Shown: piece by piece, positions 1 to 5,134 of the stretch
How positions within the stretch are numbered: the stretch's first letter is position 1
How the letters are laid out: the number at the start of each line of letters is the position of its first letter
Assembly: GCA_946413695.1 (NCBI GenBank)
Contig: CAMKLV010000092.1
Span: 1-11,307, forward strand
Direction: 5' to 3'
Source of the DNA: Firm-04 sp946413695
Lineage (GTDB): Bacteria > Bacillota > Clostridia > Oscillospirales > Ruminococcaceae
DNA length: 11,307 bases
The notes under the pieces: model-generated
The model's input: the letters and a program-made list of their open reading frames with translations, nothing else
The model's database searches: none
Told to the model about the DNA's origin: nothing
Program-made: the position numbers and the translations under genes

Positions 1-38
1 CGACCAAAACTTTTATTTCGGCTTCGCCGTGTGCGCCT
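1..38 (-). repeat. Left copy of a 38-bp inverted repeat found at both ends of the window
   Basis: These 38 bases are the reverse complement of 11243-11280 with a single mismatch (base 29). The repeat includes a small GGCTTCGCC hairpin and the stretch CCAAAACTTTTATTTCGG. It is cut by the window edge, so its outer part is not visible. From memory, similar AAAAGTTTTGGTC-type sequences are common between genes in Clostridia, so a dispersed intergenic repeat is the likeliest reading; that is recollection, not a search. No transposase is linked to it. Confidence 0.8.
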
Positions 39-67
39 TAAGTTGTTAGCATTGTCGAGGGCAGAGC

Positions 68-103
68 CTTACAGGAACGAAGTTTTTGGCGTTGTGCTGT
101 AAG
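68..103 (+). other. Leader inverted repeat upstream of the acetyltransferase gene
   Basis: CTTACAG at 68-74 and CTGTAAG at 97-103 form a perfect 7-bp inverted repeat with a 22-base loop, ending 24 bases before the acetyltransferase ATG. No convincing promoter is visible in 39-115, so it is unclear whether this is a leader hairpin, a protein-binding site or chance. It does not match any riboswitch I recognise. Confidence 0.3.
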
Positions 104-127
104 ATATCGGCATTCAGAGGAGGATAT

Positions 128-601
128 ATGACTTATACGATTCGGAAAATGACAGAAAGCGAATACGGCGTGTTGGAGGATTTTCTCTATGAAGCGATCT
201 TTATCCCCGATGGAGTTCCTGCACCGCCAAGAGAAATTGTGAATCAACCTGAATTGCAGGTGTATGTATCTGAATTTGGGAAGAAAGACGGGGATATCGC
301 TCTTGCCGCAGAAGTTGACGGAAAAATAATCGGTTCTGTCTGGGTGCGCATTATGAATGATTATGGACATATTGATGATGAAACACCCTCTTTTGCGATT
401 TCTCTGTACGAAGAGTATCGAAACAACGGGATTGGTACTGCTTTAATGAAAGCAATGCTGAATGAACTGAAAAAAGCAGGGTATAAACAAGCCTCTTTAG
501 CCGTTCAAAAAGAAAATTATGCTGTGAAAATGTACAAAAATGTCGGGTTTATCACGGTTGATGAAAATGACGAAGAATATATTATGGTGTGTAAATTCTG
601 A
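128..601 (+). CDS. GNAT-family N-acetyltransferase (157 aa)
   Basis: Probably a cytoplasmic acetyltransferase that moves an acetyl group from acetyl-CoA to an unknown amine substrate. The acetyl-CoA binding motif is seen at residues 98-103 (R-N-N-G-I-G), following a beta strand and starting a helix. It is followed by the usual C-terminal pattern: hydrophobic strand, Asn130, then an A-V-K-M-Y...G-F segment at about residues 132-141. The length is typical of a single-domain GNAT. The ATG at 128 is chosen over an upstream in-frame ATG at 86 because AGAGGAGG (116-123) sits 4 bases before it. Base composition is unlike the rest of the window: two 60-base stretches counted by hand gave about 45% and 35% GC, while the following genes are near 60%. 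Codons such as AAA, GAA and ATT dominate, which suggests acquisition by transfer. No terminator is evident downstream. The substrate cannot be predicted. Confidence 0.9.
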   Translation: MTYTIRKMTESEYGVLEDFLYEAIFIPDGVPAPPREIVNQPELQVYVSEFGKKDGDIALAAEVDGKIIGSVWVRIMNDYGHIDDETPSFAISLYEEYRNNGIGTALMKAMLNELKKAGYKQASLAVQKENYAVKMYKNVGFITVDENDEEYIMVCKF

Positions 602-710
602 TTTACCTTAGCCGGAGAACCATGCGCCTATTTGGCGTGATTAGCTGAGGTTACGCGATACTCAAATTATCTGAGAACCGGAACTGAAAAGAGTTTGCGC
701 TCAATACGAG
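602..710. other. Intergenic stretch with no recognisable gene
   Basis: Between the acetyltransferase stop and the first repeat array I see no open frame of note and no strong terminator. The only structure is a weak hairpin, CGCC-TATTT-GGCG, at about 628-640. The AT-richer composition resembles the acetyltransferase gene more than the downstream operon, so it may have arrived with that gene. Confidence 0.4.
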
Positions 711-955
711 AATGGTTCTTGGGCAGCTATAGAAAAACGGCTGTCGGCACTGCCGACCGGCTGCAGACATTTGGAGGCGGGCACTGCCCGCGATTGATTC
801 ATAAACACTCGATGAAGACAGCAAACACAAAACAGACCTTTAGCAAAATGGAGGCGGGCACTGCCCGCGATTGATTCATAAACACAAGATGAAGACAGCA
901 GACACAAAACAGACCTTTAGCCAATTGGAGGCGGGCACTGCCCGCCACTGCCCGC
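711..955 (+). repeat. Palindromic repeat array 1 (three units, 77-bp period)
   Basis: Three copies of the palindrome GCGGGCACTGCCCGC lie at 777-791, 854-868 and 931-945, exactly 77 bp apart. They are separated by a near-identical spacer that reads GATTGATTCATAAACAC, then GATGAAGACAGCA, then CACAAAACAGACCTTTAGC. A diverged but still perfectly paired palindrome, GTCGGCACTGCCGAC, lies at 743-757. It is preceded by AATGGTTCTTG...CAGCTAT (711-730), the same leader found beside the other two arrays. The array ends with a partial extra CACTGCCCGC at 946-955, 19 bp before the arsR -35 box. Spacers are conserved rather than unique, so this is not CRISPR. Confidence 0.9.
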
Positions 956-974
956 AGTTTTTTTCGGAAAACAC

Positions 975-1003
975 TTGACAAACGATTCCGGATATGCTAT
1001 AAT
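975..1003 (+). promoter_or_regulatory. Consensus sigma-A promoter of the metal-resistance operon
   Basis: A perfect -35 box TTGACA (975-980) and a perfect -10 box TATAAT (998-1003) are separated by exactly 17 bp. The expected start of transcription is about 1010, inside the operator at 1008-1031. A full-consensus promoter under tight repression fits an ArsR-family metal switch. Confidence 0.92.
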
Positions 1004-1007
1004 ACAG

Positions 1008-1031
1008 ATGGTTGAGCAACTGTTCAACTAT
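1008..1031. promoter_or_regulatory. Operator 1 for the ArsR-family regulator
   Basis: This is a 24-bp imperfect palindrome with half sites ATGGTTGA and TCAACTAT around an 8-bp centre. It starts 4 bp after the -10 box and covers the likely transcription start. The same 24-bp pattern recurs at 1439-1462 in front of the ATPase gene. Size and TGA/TCA-containing half sites fit known ArsR/SmtB operators; the assignment to this regulator is inference from position and repetition. Confidence 0.8.
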
Positions 1032-1048
1032 CGGAACGGAGGTACAGC

Positions 1049-1402
1049 ATGGAAGAACAGCCGGTCTGCTCCTGCGAGATCATCCATGAGGATGTTGTGC
1101 GCGATGTCCGCGCGCAGCTTCTGGATAAGGAGCGCTATATTTCTCTCGCCACCCTTTTCAAGCTGTTCGGTGACGGCACGCGCGTTCAGATTCTGCACGC
1201 TCTGGAGCAGCATGAGCTCTGTGTCTGTGATCTGGCGGCACTGCTCGGTCTGACCAAATCAGCCGTTTCGCATCAGCTCAAGTCGCTGCGGCTCGCAAGG
1301 CTTGTCAAATACCGCAGGGACGGGCAGAATGCCTATTATTCGCTCGCGGATGACCATGTGAAGAAAATCCTTGACATGGGCTATGAGCACATTTCAGAAT
1401 GA
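1049..1402 (+). CDS. ArsR/SmtB-family metal-sensing repressor, CadC-like (117 aa)
   Basis: A winged-helix repressor that should leave its operator when it binds a soft metal ion such as Cd, Pb or Zn. Two metal sites of the SmtB/CadC family are visible. One is the CadC-type alpha-3N thiolate set, with Cys7 and Cys9 in the N-terminal arm and Cys58 and Cys60 in the E-L-C-V-C-D motif. The other is the alpha-5 set Asp101, His103, His114 and Glu117, with the exact D-x-H-x10-H-x2-E spacing. The DNA-reading helix-turn-helix is at about residues 61-84 (DLAALLGLTKSAVSHQLKSL region) and the wing at about 87-98. The start is set by GGAGG at 1038-1042, six bases before the ATG. It is the first gene of the operon; the ATPase follows after an 84-bp gap. 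Operators in front of both genes predict autoregulation. Which metals it senses is not determined. Confidence 0.93.
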   Translation: MEEQPVCSCEIIHEDVVRDVRAQLLDKERYISLATLFKLFGDGTRVQILHALEQHELCVCDLAALLGLTKSAVSHQLKSLRLARLVKYRRDGQNAYYSLADDHVKKILDMGYEHISE

Positions 1403-1430
1403 ATAAGTGCGGGGATGCCCCGCATTTATT
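1402..1430 (+). terminator. Hairpin directly after arsR (attenuator or processing stem)
   Basis: Arms 1402-1414 and 1418-1430 pair over 13 bp (one G-T wobble) around an ATG triloop, with a GCGGGG/CCCCGC core. It begins at the last base of the arsR stop codon. The T-rich stretch is part of the stem and is followed by CGGG, so this is not a classic terminator for the plus strand. It may give partial termination or mRNA stability between regulator and pump. A related, weaker hairpin follows the ATPase stop. Confidence 0.5.
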
Positions 1431-1438
1431 TCGGGTGG

Positions 1439-1462
1439 ATAGTTGAACGATTGCTCAACTAT
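1439..1462. promoter_or_regulatory. Operator 2, between arsR and the ATPase gene
   Basis: A 24-bp palindrome with perfect 8-bp half sites, ATAGTTGA and TCAACTAT, around an 8-bp centre. It matches operator 1 at most positions. I see no good -35/-10 pair for a separate ATPase promoter, so this site could repress a weak internal promoter, act as a roadblock, or be left from an older gene order. Confidence 0.78.
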
Positions 1463-1486
1463 TTGCCGACAGAACGGAGGAGAAAC

Positions 1487-3943
1487 ATGGAGCTTGTCTA
1501 CACGCTGAAAGGTCTGGACTGCCCGAACTGCTCGGCGAAGATCGAGAAGGAGGTCGGGGCGCTCGAGCAGATCACAGAGGCGAACGTCAACCTCATGCAG
1601 CAGACGCTGACTGTCAAAACGGCGCACGCGGCGGAGGAAATCCGCGAACTGATCGAGGGCATTGTCCACAAGCATGAGCCGGATGTGGAAGTCATTGCAA
1701 AGGGCGGGCATGCGCATCATCATGATCATGCGCAGATGCTGACCTATACGCTGAAAGGTCTGGACTGCCCGAACTGCTCGGCGAAGATCGAGAAGGAAGT
1801 CGGGGCGCTTGAGCAGATCACAGAGGCGAATGTCAACCTCATGCAGCAGACGCTGACCGTCAGGACGGCGCACGCGGCGGAGGAAATCCGCGAACTGATC
1901 GAGGGCATTGTCCATAAGCATGAGCCGGATGTGGAAGTCATTGCGAAGGAAAACCATGCACACGAGCATCATCATGATCATGACCACGAACACGGGCACT
2001 GCTGCGATCATGCACACGAACATGCGCACAGCCACGAGCACGAACATGAACATGCACATGCACACGCGGAGACGCGCACGGCGAAAAAGCCTGACCGCAA
2101 CCGCGTCATGACGCTGCGGATTCTGGCGGGTGCGGCGGTCTTTGCCGTCGGCGCGGTGATGCACTATCTGCTGCATGCGCCTGCCATGGCGGTGTTCGCC
2201 GTGATGCTTGTCTCGTACATCATCCTCGGGTGGGATGTTGTCTGGACGGCACTCCGCAATATCACAAAGGGTCAGATTTTCGATGAGCACTTCCTCATGA
2301 GCATCTCGACGATCGGTGCATTGGCGCTCGGCGAGTATCCGGAGGCGGCTGCCGTCATGCTGTTCTATCAGGTCGGCGAATTCTTCCAGTCGCTTGCCGT
2401 GCAGCGCTCGCGCAAGTCGATCTCGGCGCTGCTCGATATCCGCCCCGACACCGTGAATGTCCTGCGCGGCGGAACGGTCTCGGAGACGGCGGCGGAGGAT
2501 GTCTGTATCGGGGAGCTGATTGTCGTGCGCGCCGGTGAGCGCGTTCCGCTGGACGGCGTTGTCACCGAGGGCGAATCCATGCTCGATACTACGGCACTGA
2601 CCGGCGAATCCGTCCCGCGGCATGTGCGGCCGGGCGATGAGGCACTTTCGGGCTGCATCAACCAGAGCGGCACGCTGACGGTCCGCGTCACAAAGCCGTT
2701 CAGCGAATCGACTGCATCCAGGATCATTGACATGGTCGAGAATGCTGCCGCACGCAAAGCCCCGACCGAGAATTTCATCACAACATTTGCGCGGTATTAT
2801 ACGCCGGTGGTTGTGATTCTGGCGGTTCTGCTTGCCGTGGTGCCGCCGCTGCTGCTGCACGGTGTCTGGGCAGAGTGGATTCGCAGAGCATTTGTATTCC
2901 TGATTGTTTCGTGCCCCTGCGCGCTGGTCATTTCGATTCCGCTGACCTTCTTCGGCGGCATCGGTGCGGCATCCAAGCACGGTGTGCTCGTCAAGGGCAG
3001 CAATGATCTCGAGGCGCTGAGCAAGGTGCGCGCGATTGTCTTTGATAAAACCGGCACGCTGACAAAGGGCGAGTTTAATGTCGCGCAGATTCTGCCCGCA
3101 GAGGGCGTCTCCGAATCTGAGCTGCTCAAATATGCGGCGGGCTGCGAGCGCAATTCCAATCACCCGATCGCTGCTTCGATTCTTGCGGCGTATCCGGATG
3201 ATGTCAATGCGCTGACCGTCACGGACAGCACGGAGATTTCCGGCTACGGTCTGCAGGCGACCGTTGAGGGCAGAAAAATCCTTGCGGGCAGCGGCAGACT
3301 CATGGAGAAAAAGGGAATCGACTATCCGCGCTGTGAGGGGACGGGTACAAAGGTCTATCTCGCGGCGGACGGGAAATATCTCGGCTGCATTCTGATCGCG
3401 GATTCGCTCAAGCCTGACGTCAGGCAGACGCTCAGCGGACTGCGCGGCGCGGGTATCTCACAGATGGTCATGCTGACGGGCGACAACAAGGAGATTGCCG
3501 ATGCGGTTGCAAAGGAGCTGAAGCTTGACGCCTGCTATGCAGAGCTGCTGCCTGAGAACAAGGTCGAAAAGCTCGAGGCGATTGCGGAGAAAATGCCCGC
3601 GGGCGAAAAGCTCGCGTTTGTCGGCGACGGCATCAATGATGCGCCGGTGCTGGCACGCGCGGATGTCGGCATTGCAATGGGTGCGCTCGGTGCGGATGCG
3701 GCAATCGAGGCGGCGGATGTTGTCCTGATGACCGACGAACCCGCAAGGCTCGGCGATGCAATCCGTGTTGCAAAGCAGACCAAGCAGATCGTGATGCAGA
3801 ATATTATCTTTGCGCTCGGCGTCAAGATTCTGCTGCTGATTCTCGGCGCCTGCGGGCTTGTCGGCATGTGGTGGGCGGTTTTCGGCGATGTCGGTGTTAC
3901 GGTTCTCGCTGTTCTCAACGCCATGCGCATGCTGCGGAAGTGA
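1487..3943 (+). CDS. cadA: Cd/Zn/Pb-exporting P1B-type ATPase (CadA/ZntA type, 818 aa)
   Basis: An inner-membrane pump that uses ATP to expel Cd2+, Zn2+ or Pb2+. Two nearly identical heavy-metal-associated domains come first, with metal-binding C-P-N-C at residues 12-15 and 94-97. A His-rich linker (about 157-194, including Cys172-Cys173) follows, then the membrane core. Hallmarks: actuator T-G-E-S 372-375, transmembrane C-P-C 476-478, phosphorylated Asp520 in D-K-T-G-T, His559-Pro560 in the nucleotide-binding domain, and G-D-G-I-N-D-A-P 713-720. Lys780 and Asp801 in the last membrane segments match the conserved pair that marks the Zn/Cd/Pb (P1B-2) subclass, unlike Cu pumps. The ATG at 1487 is chosen because GGAGG (1476-1480) precedes it by six bases; an in-frame ATG at 1415 lies in the arsR-distal hairpin and lacks a ribosome site. 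The gene is second in the arsR operon and has its own copy of the operator. Length is at the long end for the family because of the duplicated HMA domain and the linker. Confidence 0.96.
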   Translation: MELVYTLKGLDCPNCSAKIEKEVGALEQITEANVNLMQQTLTVKTAHAAEEIRELIEGIVHKHEPDVEVIAKGGHAHHHDHAQMLTYTLKGLDCPNCSAKIEKEVGALEQITEANVNLMQQTLTVRTAHAAEEIRELIEGIVHKHEPDVEVIAKENHAHEHHHDHDHEHGHCCDHAHEHAHSHEHEHEHAHAHAETRTAKKPDRNRVMTLRILAGAAVFAVGAVMHYLLHAPAMAVFAVMLVSYIILGWDVVWTALRNITKGQIFDEHFLMSISTIGALALGEYPEAAAVMLFYQVGEFFQSLAVQRSRKSISALLDIRPDTVNVLRGGTVSETAAEDVCIGELIVVRAGERVPLDGVVTEGESMLDTTALTGESVPRHVRPGDEALSGCINQSGTLTVRVTKPFSESTASRIIDMVENAAARKAPTENFITTFARYYTPVVVILAVLLAVVPPLLLHGVWAEWIRRAFVFLIVSCPCALVISIPLTFFGGIGAASKHGVLVKGSNDLEALSKVRAIVFDKTGTLTKGEFNVAQILPAEGVSESELLKYAAGCERNSNHPIAASILAAYPDDVNALTVTDSTEISGYGLQATVEGRKILAGSGRLMEKKGIDYPRCEGTGTKVYLAADGKYLGCILIADSLKPDVRQTLSGLRGAGISQMVMLTGDNKEIADAVAKELKLDACYAELLPENKVEKLEAIAEKMPAGEKLAFVGDGINDAPVLARADVGIAMGALGADAAIEAADVVLMTDEPARLGDAIRVAKQTKQIVMQNIIFALGVKILLLILGACGLVGMWWAVFGDVGVTVLAVLNAMRMLRK
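1502..1948 (+). repeat. Intragenic tandem duplication encoding the two HMA domains
   Basis: Bases 1502-1702 and 1748-1948 are 246 bp apart and differ at only 8 of 201 positions by hand alignment. Six differences are silent; the other two fall in one codon (Lys44 versus Arg126). This implies a recent duplication, or ongoing gene conversion, inside the ATPase gene. Confidence 0.92.
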
Positions 3944-3979
3944 GTGCGGGATGCTCCGCGTTCGCCGATTATAAAGATG

Positions 3980-4013
3980 AAGCCGCTCCGGTCAGCGATG
4001 ACAGGAGCGGCTT
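3980..4013. terminator. Terminator of the metal-resistance operon
   Basis: AAGCCGCTCC (3980-3989) and GGAGCGGCTT (4004-4013) form a perfect 10-bp stem. The loop contains a nested GTCA-GCGA-TGAC mini-stem with a GNRA-type tetraloop, and the stem is followed by TTGTTT. It lies between the ends of convergent genes. In the minus direction the following sequence is less T-rich, so termination of the minus-strand gene may be weaker. Confidence 0.88.
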
Positions 4014-4042
4014 TGTTTGCTGCGCGGTTTCCTTTCGGCGCC

Positions 4043-4621
4043 TTATGCCCGCGCAAGGTCGGTACACCGCCGCGCCGCGACTGTCACCTCTGCCCCGAGC
4101 GCCTGCAGTCTGCTTTGCAGTGCGCGGCTCACTCTGCCTGCACCGAGAATCAGGCACGGCAGACGGTGCAGCACAACCGGCAGCTCCTGCATCGCGATCT
4201 GAATGGCGCCCTCTGCCGTCGGGACGGCATTGCGCAGCGCAAAGGTCTCTCTGGCGGCGTAATCCTCGCAGCGCAGCCCTGCGGATTCGATCAGTGTGCG
4301 CTCCTGCGCTGTGAATCTGCCGCCGAGCACCAGTCCGTCCGGTCTGACTAGCGGCAGCAGTGCCGAAAGCCGGATTGCACTGCTCCCGAACGGCGTATGC
4401 AGAAAGCCGCCCTCCTGTGTGACCGGCATCGGCAGAATCAGCGCATCCAGCATCTGCGGCAGATCCTGCATATGTTCCGCAGCCGTCAGCGATTCCGGCA
4501 GTGTCCCGAAGCGGTCGAAGCCCGTCACGGTGACAGCGCAGGTCCGGCTCAGCGCCTCTGCCGCACTGAGCTGCCGCAGATCACCGCCTGCCACGAGCAG
4601 CCGTTTTTGTGTATCTGTCAT
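4043..4621 (-). CDS. dpaA: C-terminally truncated dipicolinate synthase subunit A (192 aa)
   Basis: Resembles DpaA/SpoVFA, which with DpaB makes the spore compound dipicolinic acid from a lysine-pathway intermediate in the mother cell. The family-like N-terminal part is present: G-G-D-x-R-Q at residues 12-17, the L-I-L-P-x-P strand at 61-66, N-A-V-P-T-A-E-G-A-I-Q-I-A at 131-143, and the start of a Rossmann fold with G-A-G-R at 160-163 leading to V-A-A-R-R. Full-length DpaA, as I recall it, is about 300 residues. This one stops right after the first Rossmann beta-alpha-beta unit, and the rest is not present in any frame, since the ATPase stop is only 99 bp away. No dpaB follows. The ATG at 4621 is preferred because AGAGGAG (4630-4636) lies eight bases upstream; a GTG at 4630 overlaps that site. 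No consensus promoter is visible between array 2 and the gene. Probably a non-functional remnant. Confidence 0.78.
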   Translation of the reverse strand: MTDTQKRLLVAGGDLRQLSAAEALSRTCAVTVTGFDRFGTLPESLTAAEHMQDLPQMLDALILPMPVTQEGGFLHTPFGSSAIRLSALLPLVRPDGLVLGGRFTAQERTLIESAGLRCEDYAARETFALRNAVPTAEGAIQIAMQELPVVLHRLPCLILGAGRVSRALQSRLQALGAEVTVAARRCTDLARA

Positions 4622-4696
4622 TCGCTTCACTCCTCTTTTGCATGTGTTCTCCGGTGTTTCCGGATTGCTCTATGGTATGCGAAATTTGCCGAAACG

Positions 4697-5000
4697 GTGC
4701 GGGCAGTGCCCGCATCCATATTGCTAAAGGTCTGAGTTGTGTTTGCTGGTTTCATCTTGTGTTTATGAATCAATCGAAGTTGGCTGTGCCTGTATTCAAT
4801 TTGTGCGGGCAGTGCCCGCATCCATATTGCGAAAGGTCTGTTTTGTGTTTGCTGGTTTCATCTTGTGTTTATGAATCAATCGCGGGCAGTGCCCGCCTCC
4901 ATATTGCGAAAGGTCTGTTTTGTGTCTGCTGGTTTCATCTTCTGTTTTTGAATCAATCGAAGTTGGCTGTGCCTGCATCCATTATTTCATAGCTGTTCAA
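4697..5000 (-). repeat. Palindromic repeat array 2 (inverted relative to arrays 1 and 3)
   Basis: Full palindromes GCGGGCAGTGCCCGC lie at 4699-4713, 4805-4819 and 4882-4896. The related but imperfect element GTTGGCTGTGCCTGY lies at 4779-4793 and 4962-4976. Spacings are 106, 77 and 80 bp; the 106-bp unit carries an extra ~29 bp containing the second palindrome type. The conserved spacer (GCGAAAGGTCTGTTTTGTG, then CTGGTTTCATCTT, then GAATCAATCG) is the reverse complement of that in arrays 1 and 3. The leader CATAGCTGTTCAAGAACCATT at about 4989-5010 corresponds to AATGGTTCTTG...CAGCTAT of array 1. The array sits 5' of dpaA in the same orientation relative to that gene as arrays 1 and 3 have to theirs. 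Confidence 0.9.
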
Positions 5001-5042
5001 GAACCATTGATAAGATCATCCGCGAAGCGCATACCGCAACTC

Positions 5043-5112
5043 CTCATTTCTCATTTCTAATTCTTTCCGTGCTCACTCTCGTCTTGCTTTTTCGCGGAGA
5101 ATATGATATAAT
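5043..5112 (+). repeat. 70-bp promoter-bearing end block of the composite repeat, copy A
   Basis: This block is the reverse complement of 7710-7779 with 4 differences in 70 bases by hand alignment. It contains the complete promoter of the K+ channel gene at its outer edge, plus CTCATTTCTCATTTCTAATT at its inner edge. Homology with copy B continues inward through GCGGTATGCGCTTCGCGGATGATC (5013-5036 on the minus strand) and the leader into array 2, and stops at the -10 box on the outer side. Confidence 0.88.
5084..5112 (+). promoter_or_regulatory. Outward sigma-A promoter of the K+ channel gene, inside the repeat
   Basis: -35 TTGCTT (5084-5089), 17-bp spacer, -10 TATAAT (5107-5112). The expected start is about 5119, giving a very short leader before the ATG at 5135. 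The same boxes and most of the spacer recur in inverted orientation at 7710-7738. Confidence 0.85.
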
Positions 5113-5134
5113 CGGGGGGAGGGGGCGAGGAGAA

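Noticed and set aside
68..127. Riboswitch or T-box leader in front of the acetyltransferase gene
   Set aside because: Only one 7-bp stem is seen; there is no T-box sequence, no terminator/antiterminator pair and no known aptamer pattern.
711..955. CRISPR array (regular repeats of 77 bp)
   Set aside because: Both the palindrome and the segments between are conserved, so there are no unique spacers; units are too long and few, and no cas genes are present. The same applies to 4697-5000 and 7951-8243.
1394..3163. Long minus-strand open frame (589 codons) opposite the ATPase gene
   Set aside because: A shadow of the GC-rich ATPase gene; the Arg/Cys/His-rich composition and low-complexity Met/Val run mirror the ATPase codons and the His-rich linker. 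No ribosome site or family motif.
4622..4698. Sigma-A promoter for dpaA between array 2 and the gene
   Set aside because: Candidate boxes on the minus strand (for example TTTCGG with ATAGAG-like sequence) are poor in both sequence and spacing, in contrast to the consensus promoters at the other two arrays.
4609..4992. Plus-strand open frame of 127 codons across array 2, with similar frames on the minus strand at 799-981, 701-907 and 7762-8289
   Set aside because: These are open because the repeat happens to lack stops. The 77-bp period is not a multiple of three, so the peptide changes frame at each unit; no ribosome sites fit, and the frames cross predicted promoters.
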